A stretch of 64,000 nt of DNA from Clostridia bacterium (GCA_017524725.1 JAFXUZ010000077.1:1-64000); one strand, 5' to 3'; counted from the stretch's first letter, positions 1-8,541 are shown. Translations and numbers: made by a program. The notes: generated from the letters alone by a model not told the origin.

Positions 1-2
1 AA

Positions 3-224
3 GAAGGAAAAATTCTTCGGATGAACCGCTCCATACAAGCAGAAGGAGCCTTCGGCCAGCTGAAGCATAATCGCAGATTTGTTCGATTTCTTACCGGCGG
101 AAATGTAAAGGTAAAATCCGAGCTGTACCTGCTGGCTATATCACAGAACATCCTGAAAGCCATTGCCAAATGCAACAGGGGAAAGCTGGAACACCATCTT
201 TTTCTCCCCGAAGATGTGGCTTAA
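3..224 (+). CDS. IS1182-type transposase, C-terminal end (cut by window edge)
   Basis: The reading frame is open from the first bases of the window and ends at a TAA. The visible part reads KILRMNRSIQAEGAFGQLK followed by an RRFLTGG-like block, which I recognise as the end of the DDE transposase of IS1182-type elements; the E of the QAEGAFG block corresponds to the last catalytic glutamate. The N-terminal two thirds lie outside the window, so it cannot be judged whether the element is intact. The ATG at position 21 is internal and is not a start. A strong hairpin about 120 bases downstream probably marks the right end of the element. Confidence 0.75.
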   Translation, partial: EGKILRMNRSIQAEGAFGQLKHNRRFVRFLTGGNVKVKSELYLLAISQNILKAIAKCNRGKLEHHLFLPEDVA

Positions 225-344
225 TTTCCCGATTTTCTGAAAACCCGGATTTTGCACTGCTTTACTTTCGCCTGTCAAAGTGACATTTGCTGGCAGGCTT
301 GTTTGAGTTTGCTTTTTTTGACGTGTTTTTCAAAATTTGCATAT

Positions 345-394
345 GAAAAAGGGCGCTGCTGCAGTTTTCTTGCTTCTGCAACAGCGCCTTTTTC
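345..394. terminator. Bidirectional hairpin terminator at the IS right end
   Basis: A 13-bp stem (352-364 with 376-388, one wobble) has an A-tract on its left and a T-tract on its right, so it can stop transcription from the transposase and from the glycosylase gene that converges on it. Similar GC-rich hairpins are common near IS1182-type ends. Confidence 0.7.
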
Positions 395-413
395 TGTTTC
401 AACCGTATAACCG

Positions 414-1637
414 TCACGGAAATATTATCTGTTCGGCCCCGCCGGGGAATTCGCCGACGTCGCATCCGTTGAAAACCGCCAGGCGGCGCACAGCGCCGCT
501 GATCAGACCGGCAAGCTTTTTTGTAGGCCGGACGCCGCTTTCAAGCCATACGTTCCGGACGTTAAGCCTCCCCGCCTTCCGGTCCGCCTTCGGCTCGATG
601 CGGCCGACGAAACAATCGCCGTAAAGGACGGGCAGCACGTAATAGCCAAATCTCCGTTTTTCCGGGGGCGTATAGATCTCCCACGAGTAACGGAAATCCC
701 AGAGGGCTTCCACCAGGTTCCGGTCCCACAGCATCGGGTCCAGGGGCGCCAGGAATTCCAGCCGCGGGCGGAGGCGCGCCTCCCCGGACAGGACGGACTC
801 AAGCAGCGGCCGGTCCTTTTCCAGCATAAACAGCGGGAAGCGCACGCCCTCAGCCCGGACCGCGGAAACAGCCCCTTCCCCCTCCAGGCGGGCAATGGCA
901 GCGCTCCGCTCGTCCGGGGTCATATCGATCCCAAGCCACGCATCCGAACGGCGGTCCCACAGCATCCCCACCGCCCCGATCCTTCTTTTGACGCGCCACA
1001 AAAGCCAGGACTCCCTGTCCGGGCAGGGATTCGGGGCGGAAAGCAGGCCCTGGGACAGGTGCCTTTCCGCCAGGTCGTAATATTTGCGGGTCCCTTCCTT
1101 GTGGTGGATCAAAAGCACCCCATCCGTGTACAGCTGCTCCAGCACGGACCGGGCCGCCGGGGATTCCCTGTCCCAACGGCCGCTCCAGTGCATGGAGGAA
1201 TGCCAGAAGACCCTGCCCCCGATGGGCAGCGTATCGCCGCTGACCGGGCCGTTTTCCCGGATATAGGCGACGGCCGCCTCTTCAAGTTCCGGGATGCCGG
1301 CAAAAGTCCTGCCGTGGCTTACGCTCCTTTCCCGGTAAAAGGAAAAATACGGCCAGTCCTCACAGGGCCAGATAGCCAATTCCTTGTCCGGATAATCCAC
1401 CAGGAGGCGGTCCCGGTAAAGGAGCTCGTCCAGCATCCCCCTTTTGAAGCCCTTTACCCGGGACTGGAGCGTCAGTTCGGCGTTCCTCCCGCAGGCGTCC
1501 ACCGGATCGAACTGGATGCAGCCGCACTGGCGGACATAGCGGTACGCGCCGGGCTTGCCCGCGAACCGGTAATCCCCCAGAAGGCCCTGTTTGAGAAGGA
1601 TAAACTGTCTAGCCTGTTCCCTTGTGACGGTAAGCAT
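414..1637 (-). CDS. AlkX/YcaQ-like winged-helix DNA glycosylase
   Basis: This 407-residue protein has the length and layout of the HTH_42 (YcaQ/AlkZ) family of three tandem winged helices. Members unhook interstrand crosslinks or excise bulky lesions by hydrolysing the N-glycosidic bond. The N-terminal helix ends in I-Q-F-D (Q42, D44), matching the catalytic Q-x-D motif of the AlkX/YcaQ branch rather than the Q-x-Q of AlkZ. The blocks LAIWPCEDWPYF and EFLAPLDPMLWDRN also fit the family. The ATG at 1637 follows GGGGAGGG. It is read away from the MazG-like and polymerase genes, all on the same strand, and may belong to a DNA-repair group. The substrate is inferred from the family. Confidence 0.85.
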   Translation of the reverse strand: MLTVTREQARQFILLKQGLLGDYRFAGKPGAYRYVRQCGCIQFDPVDACGRNAELTLQSRVKGFKRGMLDELLYRDRLLVDYPDKELAIWPCEDWPYFSFYRERSVSHGRTFAGIPELEEAAVAYIRENGPVSGDTLPIGGRVFWHSSMHWSGRWDRESPAARSVLEQLYTDGVLLIHHKEGTRKYYDLAERHLSQGLLSAPNPCPDRESWLLWRVKRRIGAVGMLWDRRSDAWLGIDMTPDERSAAIARLEGEGAVSAVRAEGVRFPLFMLEKDRPLLESVLSGEARLRPRLEFLAPLDPMLWDRNLVEALWDFRYSWEIYTPPEKRRFGYYVLPVLYGDCFVGRIEPKADRKAGRLNVRNVWLESGVRPTKKLAGLISGAVRRLAVFNGCDVGEFPGGAEQIIFP

Positions 1638-1702
1638 CGAGGCCCTCCCCGCTTATCGGTCCGCCCAGTCCGGGCTGTCGCCCTTCATCCGCGGAGCGTT
1701 AT

Positions 1703-2032
1703 TTACCAGCGTTCCAGGTTCCGGCGGAATTTATCCGTGTATTCCTTCTTCAGCTCCTCCGCGGTGATCCCCCAGCATAACAGCGCATCGTTATAGAACA
1801 TCAGCACGTCCGCCATTTCCTCCACCAGCATCCTCCTGAGTTCCGGATCGGTCACGGCCCTGATATCACCGTTCTTTTTGATGATATCGATCACCTCGCC
1901 CACCTCGCTGATCATCCAGAGCAGCTTGTTTTTCCCTGTCTCCGGCCCGATGGGCTCCCACCGGCCCTTATACTTTTCCTGCAGCTGCCTTTGCATCTCC
2001 TGCATCTCGCCGACGCCAAAGTCCGTCATCAT
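1703..2032 (-). CDS. MazG-like nucleotide pyrophosphohydrolase
   Basis: A 109-residue all-helical protein with SEVGEVIDIIKK and later EEMADVLMFYNDAL, the E-x3-E and E-x2-D metal-binding pairs of single-domain MazG/dUTPase-2 superfamily enzymes. These hydrolyse non-canonical NTPs to NMP and pyrophosphate and so clean the nucleotide pool. The WEPIGPETGKNKLLW segment between the first helix and the motif is typical of clostridial MazG-like proteins. Two ATG codons lie together (2032 and 2029) behind GGGAGG; either may be used. Its place upstream of the glycosylase and next to a translesion polymerase operon suggests a genome-maintenance role, which is an inference. Confidence 0.8.
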   Translation of the reverse strand: MMTDFGVGEMQEMQRQLQEKYKGRWEPIGPETGKNKLLWMISEVGEVIDIIKKNGDIRAVTDPELRRMLVEEMADVLMFYNDALLCWGITAEELKKEYTDKFRRNLERW

Positions 2033-2176
2033 ATCGCCTCCCGCGGTCCTGAAGATTTTTTCTGCCTTTACCGGCGCCCAGACATCATGAGAGTACGCCT
2101 TTTTTCAAACCCGACTCTTTTACCAGGGTATTTACGTTCCCATGATACCACAAACCTTCCCGCGATCCAATACGAT

Positions 2177-2668
2177 TTATCCTGCGATGCGTTTCACCGG
2201 CACCCTGTTTTTCCCCGCGCAGAAAACGGCCTCCCGTGTTTCCCTGTCGTCCCCGGCACAGACTGCGATCACCCGGGCGCTGTGGGTCACCGCCCACTCG
2301 TTCCTTATCCTGCACGCAGCGGCCGACGGAAAGGGCAAAAGCACCCTTACATATTCGGACAGGCTCAGCAGCACACGGTACCTGTCCTGCCAGGAAGCGT
2401 CCCATTCCTCTTCAAAGCCGGGATACGGGATGCACGCGACAAGCCGCAGCCCCATATCCGGGAACTGTTCCTTCAGGCGGATCACGATCTCCGCGCCCCA
2501 GATGCCCACGCCCCGGTCCAGACTGCATACAAAGGTGCTCAGGCCCTCCCTGACGGCCGCCATGACGCTGTTTTCCAGGTCCACCCGTACGTCGTCCTCC
2601 GGCCTTTTCAACCATTCCGGCGGCGGTCCCAGCAGACAGCAGCGCCTTATTCGCAGGGCGTCCTTCAC
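2177..2668 (-). CDS. SLOG-family protein (DUF1273/YpsA-like)
   Basis: This 163-residue Rossmann-like protein resembles the YpsA/DUF1273 branch of the SLOG superfamily, proposed to bind nucleotide-derived ligands. Supporting features are the N-terminal CCLLGPPPEWL block, a STFVCSLDRGVGIWGAE segment equivalent to the G-rich ligand loop, and the central LRLVACIPYPGFE strand. Its GTG start at 2668 overlaps the TGA of the upstream YolD-like gene, with GGGGAGG about ten bases before it, so the two are translationally coupled. Genes of this kind often sit beside clostridial Y-family polymerases. The biochemical activity is unknown. Confidence 0.7.
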   Translation of the reverse strand: MKDALRIRRCCLLGPPPEWLKRPEDDVRVDLENSVMAAVREGLSTFVCSLDRGVGIWGAEIVIRLKEQFPDMGLRLVACIPYPGFEEEWDASWQDRYRVLLSLSEYVRVLLPFPSAAACRIRNEWAVTHSARVIAVCAGDDRETREAVFCAGKNRVPVKRIAG

Positions 2669-3189
2669 TGCCCGTCCGCCTCCCCGGCCCGTTCGGGCAG
2701 TCCCTCGGTGCTGAGTGACAGGATGTCGTCAAAGAGGATCACATCGTCCCCCACCGTTACCGCGCGGCCGGGCCCGTCGTCCACCCGGCGGCAGACGCCG
2801 GATACGGTCCTGACCGTTCCCATCAGGCCGCAGGCAATGCTGTCCGGATCGGTGCAGACCGCAAAAAAGGCGATCTTTACGCAGGGGCGATTTTTTTTGC
2901 CCGCCCTGAAGCGCGTCAGTTCCCGCAGCGCCGCCAGCTTCCGGTCGATCTCCCGCTGCTCGTCCTCGCTGACCTCCGGCCGGTCCACGTAGACGATGTC
3001 CTTGGATTTTACCGCGTCGCCAAAGCCCCGCAGGGCGTCGAAGGGGCTGAATATTTTGGCCCGGCGCCCCAGGTTCATCGCCGGGTGCCGCCTTGCAAAC
3101 CCGTCGGCCCCGGTATGCGCCGGCTTCCCTTTCAGGTACACATTTTTATACTTGAAATCCGCGGGCATCCGCATATTTCCCGGCGTCAT
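2665..3189 (-). CDS. YolD-like protein of a Y-polymerase operon
   Basis: A 174-residue protein whose middle part (KIFSPFDALRGFGDAV) followed by the acidic helix SEDEQREIDRKLAAL matches YolD-like proteins, which are regularly encoded beside UmuC/ImpB-type polymerases in Firmicutes. The C-terminal half is a small beta-rich domain that reads like a DNA or clamp adaptor (VKIAFFAV, MGTVRTVSGVCRRV). It lies 24 bases after the polymerase gene and overlaps the SLOG gene, so the three form one operon. The proposed role, as an accessory subunit in mutagenic bypass, comes from genomic association and not from a motif. Confidence 0.65.
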   Translation of the reverse strand: MTPGNMRMPADFKYKNVYLKGKPAHTGADGFARRHPAMNLGRRAKIFSPFDALRGFGDAVKSKDIVYVDRPEVSEDEQREIDRKLAALRELTRFRAGKKNRPCVKIAFFAVCTDPDSIACGLMGTVRTVSGVCRRVDDGPGRAVTVGDDVILFDDILSLSTEGLPERAGEADGQ

Positions 3190-3213
3190 CCTTCCGCCCC
3201 CTTCTCTGTATAC

Positions 3214-4614
3214 TCAGGCCCTGTGGCCGCCGATCTGCCGGTTCCTCTCCAGCGCGGTCGCGCCTTCCAGCATGTTCATTCCCTTGAATACCGCGTTGGG
3301 GCCGAACCGCTTCCTGACCTCCGCCATGGCCCCCATCATGCGCCTTTCCCTGTCCAGGGCCTCGTAATCGGTGAACATGTCCATCTGGAAGGTCCCCTCG
3401 TCCACCGCTGTCTCGTTGGCGCATACCCCCAGGCGGCGGAAAAGCAGCCGCCTGTCGCACCGGGCGTCAAAGGAGGCCAGCAGCCTTTCCCTCACCGTCT
3501 TCAGGCTGTTGGTGGCCACGCGGGTCTTTACAGTGCCGCCGCTGTGGCAGGGATGGAGCCGTCCGTAGAAATCCGGCGTCACCGGCCCCTCGTAGCCCGG
3601 GCATTCCTCCAGGGATTTCCAGTCATAGGAGGCCCACCAGGTAAAAGAGGATGAGATCAGGTTTTTTGAAAACATGTCGGCGCACAGCACCTCCAGCATT
3701 TCCGACAGCACCAAACGCGTTTCGTCAAAGCGGTAGGGACGCGGGAGCACCTGCCCGTTGGACAGGCTGGTACTGTCGGTGCGGTAGGATTTGATGTCCC
3801 GCATCGTCACCGGCTCGATCCCCCAGGCGTGGTCGATCAGGATCTCCCCGTCGATGCCGAAGGTCTTATAAAACCATTCCTCGTCAAACTGGGTGCGGGC
3901 GGCAACGTCCCCCATGGTGAAAAGGCACGCCCTTTCCAGCCGCCGGGCCTTGCCGGGGCCGATCTGCCAGAAATCCGTCAGCGGCCGGTGGTCCCAGAGC
4001 AGGAATTTATAACTGTCTTCGTTGATCTCGGCAATGCGTACGCCGTCCCGGTCCGGCGGCTTTTTCTTGGCAACGATGTCCATGGCCACCTTGGCCAGGT
4101 ACAGATTGGTGCCGATGCCGCAGGTGGCGGTGACGCCGGTAGCGGCCAGCACGTCGCGGATCATGGTCATGGCCATCAGGCGCGCCGGATGGATGCCCAT
4201 TTTCTCCGCCTTTTCCCTGTAAAAATGCAGGTAGGGCGTGCAGTCGATAAATGATTCGTCGATGCTGTACACATGGATGTCCTCCGGCGCGGCATACCTG
4301 AGATAAACGGAATAGATCTGCGCCGACACCCTTTCGTACTCCGCCATCCTCGGCACCGCCACCAGGTAGGATACCTTCTCACGGGTCGCCGCCTCATAGC
4401 GGCGGATCGCCTCCCGGGCCTCAAACAGCCGCGGGCGTCCCGGCACCCCGATGGCCTTCAGCGCCGGGGAGACCGCAAGACAGATGGTCTTGTCCGTCCG
4501 GCTCTCGTCCGCCACCAGCAGTTTAGCCTTCAGGGGATCCAGGCCGCGGAATACGCATTCCACCGACGCATAGAAAGACTTCATGTCTATCGCCGCATAG
4601 ATCCTTTCCCCCAT
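3214..4614 (-). CDS. Y-family DNA polymerase (UmuC/ImpB/DinB-like)
   Basis: A 466-residue Y-family translesion polymerase. The palm motif YAAIDMKSFYASVEC carries the first metal aspartate (D10), and YSIDESFID carries the second acidic pair (D119, E120). ATCGIGTNLYLAKVAMD is the helix-hairpin-helix substrate-binding region, and a C-terminal little-finger domain follows (about 250-400). It is longer than DinB (about 350) and fits the UvrX/ImpB group of Firmicutes. The ATG at 4614 follows GGGAGGTGG. It is first in an operon with YolD-like and SLOG genes, under a perfect promoter with an overlapping dyad operator, so expression is probably damage- or repressor-controlled. Confidence 0.9.
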   Translation of the reverse strand: MGERIYAAIDMKSFYASVECVFRGLDPLKAKLLVADESRTDKTICLAVSPALKAIGVPGRPRLFEAREAIRRYEAATREKVSYLVAVPRMAEYERVSAQIYSVYLRYAAPEDIHVYSIDESFIDCTPYLHFYREKAEKMGIHPARLMAMTMIRDVLAATGVTATCGIGTNLYLAKVAMDIVAKKKPPDRDGVRIAEINEDSYKFLLWDHRPLTDFWQIGPGKARRLERACLFTMGDVAARTQFDEEWFYKTFGIDGEILIDHAWGIEPVTMRDIKSYRTDSTSLSNGQVLPRPYRFDETRLVLSEMLEVLCADMFSKNLISSSFTWWASYDWKSLEECPGYEGPVTPDFYGRLHPCHSGGTVKTRVATNSLKTVRERLLASFDARCDRRLLFRRLGVCANETAVDEGTFQMDMFTDYEALDRERRMMGAMAEVRKRFGPNAVFKGMNMLEGATALERNRQIGGHRA

Positions 4615-4681
4615 GGCCTTTCCACCTCCCGCAGCGTATGCACAGTTGCGTCATGAATGCGGAACATTGCTGTTTAATTGC

Positions 4682-4728
4682 ATTATAACACGGCAAGTTG
4701 CGACTGTAAATACGCAACTTGCCGTGTT
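4682..4728 (-). promoter_or_regulatory. Promoter and double-dyad operator of the Y-polymerase operon
   Basis: On the minus strand TTTACA (4710-4705) and TATAAT (4687-4682) are separated by exactly 17 bases. A perfect 16-bp inverted repeat (4687-4702 and 4713-4728, ten bases between) covers the -35 box and the spacer. Each arm contains its own small palindrome GCAAGTTGC, so two repressor dimers could bind in symmetry. The site does not resemble the Firmicutes LexA box (CGAAC-N4-GTTCG). Reading it as an operator is inference from its placement; it could also act as a hairpin in readthrough RNA from the upstream oxidoreductase gene. Confidence 0.75.
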
Positions 4729-4811
4729 TTGACGCCAGCCCGGAGGATCCGGCGCGGGATATGGAAAACTGTCATGGGCCGAAACGGCGGCCGTCCGGGA
4801 TCGCGGACTCC

Positions 4812-5351
4812 TTATATCGAAGCGCAGAAAGAAGCGATCTCCCCCCTGCGCGCCTCAGCCGCTTCCCGGTATTCGACGCCGCACAGGCCCAGATGTCCGC
4901 AGCAGGCGATCTCAAGGTGCCCGTAAAAATGTTCGATGCTGCTTATAACTCTTTCGCACTCCTTCATGCCCGGGCCGGTCCTTAAGGCGATGGCATAGCC
5001 CCTTTTGCCGGACGGGATGCTCCTGTGTGGCTCGTGGGTATTGCACCAGGGCGTGCAACGGTCAATAAAGGCCTTGAACTGCCCCGGAATATCCGCCCAG
5101 TAGGAGGGGGAAACGGCGACGATGACGTCGGCCCGCTCGAATTCACCCATCAGAATATCGGTATCGTCCTGCTGTACGCACCGGGCAGCGGTGTGGCATG
5201 CCCTGCAGCCCCTGCAGAAGGCGATGCGGTAATCGTCGATGCATACGGCCTTTGTTTCGTACCTGACGGACAGTTCCCCACATACGATGCGTACGATCTC
5301 CGCCGTCGCGCCGTTTCGCACGGGACTGCAGTTGATGACCAGCGCTTTCAT
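4812..5351 (-). CDS. Flavodoxin-family NAD(P)H-dependent oxidoreductase
   Basis: The protein begins MKALVINCSPVRNGATAEIV, the phosphate-binding loop of flavodoxin-like FMN reductases, and continues with a CRGCRACH motif and VAVSPSYWADIPGQFKAFIDR, a hallmark of the iron-sulfur flavoprotein/NADPH-dependent FMN reductase family. The ATG at 5351 has GGAGG nine bases upstream; a longer frame beginning at 5381 has no such site. About 179 residues, the usual family size. The cysteine pair could bind a metal or act in redox chemistry. It is a single gene, transcribed towards the polymerase operator. The electron acceptor cannot be read from sequence. Confidence 0.8.
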   Translation of the reverse strand: MKALVINCSPVRNGATAEIVRIVCGELSVRYETKAVCIDDYRIAFCRGCRACHTAARCVQQDDTDILMGEFERADVIVAVSPSYWADIPGQFKAFIDRCTPWCNTHEPHRSIPSGKRGYAIALRTGPGMKECERVISSIEHFYGHLEIACCGHLGLCGVEYREAAEARRGEIASFCASI

Positions 5352-5381
5352 GAAAAGACGCCTCCTGATGTGCCGTTGCAA

Positions 5382-5766
5382 TATTCCGAATACGCAGTAT
5401 CCGGCATGATGCTCTGTCAGAAATCAGACATCATGCTGGTCTCGTTTTCCCCGCCCTCTGTAGACCGGTTCTCCTGAGAAGGCGCCGTGGAAGAAGGTCC
5501 CTCCTCCGGCGGGAATATACCGGGCTCATTGTCGAAAGGCTCCACCGTCTCCGTGATCTGTTCCGCCTCATTTCCGTCGCCGGGGACCCGACACCGGATC
5601 CCATCATGTTTGCAGGTACAAAATCTTTTTTAATCATAACATCCATCCGCAGGGACTGACAAGCCTTTTTTACCGGTATCACCCGATGCGCCGAAAAAAC
5701 GATATCCCGCTTCCTCCGGTCCCGGATACTGCGGCGCGTTTCCTGATATAACGGGCCGCACACGGT
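5382..5766. other. Intergenic segment with a probable gene remnant
   Basis: No convincing intact gene. One minus-strand frame (about 5410-5600) reads as an acidic, Pro/Ser/Glu-rich tail ending in a stop, like the end of an exported or membrane protein, but it is preceded by a stop and has no start or ribosome binding site. It is probably debris next to the IS110 insertion. Confidence 0.3.
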
Positions 5767-6822
5767 TCAGTTTTCTTCCAGGATCCTTAGCCCCTCCCGA
5801 TAGTCCTGGCCCAGGATCTCCTGGGTCTTTTTAAAATCGTATTTTTCGTGGAGCCGGTCCTGCACTTTCAGGAATTCCTTCTTCCCGTGCTTCCTGACGT
5901 ACATGGCCTGTGCCTTTGCGGCGTTTGCGCCGTCGTTGGTGGGGATATAGAAACCCTTTTCACAGGTTTCAAGGCTTTCGCACGCATAGCAGCCGTCGAT
6001 CCCCTTTGCCTGGCAGCATGCCGCGTTGGGGCATTTGCGGTCAGGTGAAACCGTGGCAAAGGAACAGGTGTTATATGCCGTCCTGCAGGACCCGCACCAT
6101 TCGCCAAGGAAACAGTGATCGCAGGAAAAACCGCAGTAAGCGATGGGATCGACGCCCTTGCGCGCCATATTGCAAAGCCTGTTTTTAATGCGCCGCATCG
6201 CCTCCACATGCATGATCCAGTGCCTGCTGAAGGGCATGCGGATCAGTCCCAGCACATCCTTTGAGCACCAGTAGCCTATCAGCCAAACTGCTTTTTCATC
6301 CTCGCTGATACAGCCGGTTTCTCTCAGCTTCGCTTGCGTCTCTTCCCCGAATTTCCTTTTAAGGTCAGCGTATTCAAGGCCTGTCAGGATCCGGTTTGTG
6401 GATATCATCACATCCCGTGCGTACCTGTACAGTTCCTTTATATCCAGCTGAGCGGAAAATGCCGCGATCTCTTTTCCGTTCAGTTCGTTCCCCGTCGTGA
6501 CGATCGGCGAACGAACCGTTTCCATATAGCCCCCCTCGAAAAGGATCTGCCTATCACCCGCGATCATCTCATGCGCCACGATATCCTCGATCCGGAAGAT
6601 ATGCCAGACGGAATACGCCAGCGTTTTGGAATGATACCCATCCGCCCCGGCGAAAGGCATCTGAAAAAACGCCTCGCACGGAAAGGTGTTCACGATCCCG
6701 GTGATCTGCCCAAACAGACTCTCTCTCAGTTCAAGGAGCCGCCGGATCCCGTCCGGAAAGGTTCCCTTTTTCGCAAGAAGCGCCTGCATATCCCTGTTCA
6801 TCTCAGACCAGTTTTTATCCAT
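5767..6822 (-). CDS. DUF3795 cysteine-rich protein
   Basis: The C-terminal domain has the DUF3795 cysteine cluster: CGFSCDHCFLGEWCGSC, then further Cys pairs through CYACESLETCEKGFY, probably a metal-binding site. Before it lies an all-helical region of about 250 residues starting MDKNWSEMNRDMQALL. The ATG at 6822 follows TCGGGAG at good spacing, so I take it as the native start (351 residues). The open frame continues upstream without a stop into an IS110 transposase remnant up to 7704, giving a potential 645-residue chimera, but the native start makes the shorter product more likely. Function unknown; related proteins often act with reporter or DinB-like domains. Confidence 0.7.
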   Translation of the reverse strand: MDKNWSEMNRDMQALLAKKGTFPDGIRRLLELRESLFGQITGIVNTFPCEAFFQMPFAGADGYHSKTLAYSVWHIFRIEDIVAHEMIAGDRQILFEGGYMETVRSPIVTTGNELNGKEIAAFSAQLDIKELYRYARDVMISTNRILTGLEYADLKRKFGEETQAKLRETGCISEDEKAVWLIGYWCSKDVLGLIRMPFSRHWIMHVEAMRRIKNRLCNMARKGVDPIAYCGFSCDHCFLGEWCGSCRTAYNTCSFATVSPDRKCPNAACCQAKGIDGCYACESLETCEKGFYIPTNDGANAAKAQAMYVRKHGKKEFLKVQDRLHEKYDFKKTQEILGQDYREGLRILEEN

Positions 6823-7053
6823 CGTTTTTCTCCCGATAAGCGAGTCGAGTGTAAAAAAATGCATACTTTCATGATGTTTCAGCGCCGGTGAAGACAGGAA
6901 AACCTTCAGCAAAAGGGGGACTTCACCGGTCAGTTTTCGAACTTCCTCCAGCCTTGGCGGATACAGCGGAAGCGGAAAGCGGGATATGGCGACAGCGGCA
7001 TACATGTGCGGGGGAAATCGTGGGGGCTGCCGACGGTCACATAGGGGATGCCG

Positions 7054-7704
7054 TCCCGTTGGCAGATTGGCTATCTCCTGAATTCGCTGATCGAATCTGG
7101 CAATCTTGGCTGTCAGTTCATCGTATGTGGTCAGGTATTCGTTCAGCGTTTCGCAGATCATTTCCGGTAATTTCAGTGCCCGGAGCCATTTCAGATGCAT
7201 GCCCGTCCATTTGGTTCCATCGCAGATGAACCCGAATCGTATGCACAGGGCTTTGGTCTGCTGCTTGAGCGTTTTCAATGCGATCTTGTGATCATCCCGC
7301 ATCCGGACATATTCCTTGTCGGCATTGTCTTCAGCGTTCGGGATATGAGCCGCATGATATCCACCGTTCGCCAGGCACTGTGCAATGAGTTTGGCATCCC
7401 TCCTGTCAGTCTTGATCCGAGGTCCTTTCTCCGAGTGCATTGTCGTCGGTGCCAGAATCGTGCATTTCAGTTTGCACGCCGTCAGTACCTGGTGAAGAGA
7501 GTATCCCAGACATCCTGCTTCGTAGCCACATTCGATATCGATTTTGTCATTGCCCTTCGAATCCATCTTCTCTTTGATTCTATGGACAAAATTCAGGATA
7601 TTTCTGTGGTCTGGTCCTACCGTAATGTTCGCAAGAACAGCGTCTTCTTCTCCGAATTTGCTCTCCAGTGCGCAAAGTGTGTAATTTGTGGTATGGACAT
7701 CCAT
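7054..7704 (-). pseudogene. Truncated IS110-family transposase (N-terminal DEDD domain)
   Basis: About 217 residues keep the RuvC-like DEDD catalytic core of IS110 transposases: the first D in MDVHTTNYTLC, the glutamate in ECGYEAG, and the D pair in KTDRRDAKLIAQCL. After IQEIANLP the sequence changes abruptly to unrelated residues and joins the DUF3795 gene in frame. The C-terminal domain with the catalytic serine is gone, so the element cannot move by itself. The start ATG at 7704 is preceded by an in-frame TAA two codons upstream. Confidence 0.85.
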
Positions 7705-7755
7705 CCCGATTTATCAGTATCCTATACATGAAGTGACTTCCTTTGCATGCGATAA

Positions 7756-7900
7756 GCCCCGCTGCTGGCGTGATTTAGCATCTCACAGTATACGGGTAAT
7801 TCCACGTTCGTGCAATTGCCGGGATCACTTCATATTATTTTGGCGGTAACTACCCGTGGCGGGACTTTCACCCGCAAGAACTGTGCCATGCCCGGCACAC
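7756..7900 (-). ncRNA. Possible IS110 left-end non-coding RNA (bridge-RNA-like) region
   Basis: The 150 bases upstream of the transposase remnant carry three consecutive stem-loops: GGTAATT with AATTGCC (7795-7820), GCGGG with CCCGC (about 7859-7875) and TGTGCC with GGCACA (7882-7899). In IS110 elements the non-coding end next to the transposase start encodes the bridge RNA that pairs with target and donor. Position and structure fit, but no guide loops were assigned and the element is broken. Confidence 0.35.
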
Positions 7901-7905
7901 AAATC

Positions 7906-7939
7906 AGCGCTTCCGGCTCGTATCCGGACCGGAGGCGCT
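7906..7939 (-). terminator. Hairpin after the peroxidase gene
   Basis: An 11-bp stem (7906-7916 with 7929-7939, one mismatch) lies about 60 bases after the end of the glutathione peroxidase-family gene and is followed on the minus strand by only a short T-run. It probably stops the 8.0-10.2 kb transcripts before the IS110 remnant. Confidence 0.5.
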
Positions 7940-8001
7940 TTGCAGGAATATCGAATTGTCACATCAGCGGGATCTGTTCAACCCATGCCTTTAATAAGGC
8001 C

Positions 8002-8541
8002 CTACAGAAGGGCTTTGACGCATGCTTCGACTTTTGCCATGTCGGCGGTCGGCTCAAAGCGGGCAACGACATTTCCCTCCCGGTCGATGATGAACTTGGT
8101 AAAGTTCCATTTGATGTCGGGCTTCTTGTCCCAGTCCGGGTCGGCCTGGGCAAACATCTTTTCCAGAAGCGCTTTGTACTGATGCTCGTCAAATCCGGCA
8201 AAGCCCTTCTGCGCTTTCAGGTAAGTGTACAGGGGAAGCTCGTGTTCTCCGTTCACGTCCGCCTTTTTCATCTGCGGGAAGGTGGTGTTGAAGTGCATCG
8301 TGCAGAATTCGTGGATCTCATCGTCTGTGCCGGGAGCTTGGCCCCCGAACTGGTTGCAGGGAATATCCACGATCTCCAGGCCCCGGTCATGATAATCCCG
8401 GTACATTTGCTCGATGGGCGCATAATGCGGCGTAAAGCCGCAGCCGGTGGCTGTGTTGACCACCATGATGACCTTGCCCTTGTAATCAGCCAGATCGAGT
8501 GTCCCGCCTTTTCCGGTAGTAAGCTTGTAATCGTAGATCAT
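8002..8541 (-). CDS. Glutathione peroxidase-family thiol peroxidase
   Basis: A 179-residue thioredoxin-fold peroxidase. The peroxidatic cysteine is C34 in NTATGCGFTPHY, replacing selenocysteine. The conserved glutamine is in CNQFGGQ and the tryptophan-asparagine pair in WNFTKF. A further cysteine in the helix DEIHEFC is where thioredoxin-dependent members keep their resolving cysteine, so thioredoxin is the likelier reductant, as usual for Firmicutes. The ATG at 8541 follows GGGAGG. It is downstream of a radical SAM gene and an OhrR-like regulator gene on the same strand, which points to control by organic peroxides. Confidence 0.92.
   Translation of the reverse strand: MIYDYKLTTGKGGTLDLADYKGKVIMVVNTATGCGFTPHYAPIEQMYRDYHDRGLEIVDIPCNQFGGQAPGTDDEIHEFCTMHFNTTFPQMKKADVNGEHELPLYTYLKAQKGFAGFDEHQYKALLEKMFAQADPDWDKKPDIKWNFTKFIIDREGNVVARFEPTADMAKVEACVKALL

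Noticed and set aside
5431..5763. 110-codon minus-strand frame
   Set aside because: Arg-rich artefact without ribosome binding site; a different frame of the same stretch has more coding character but is broken.
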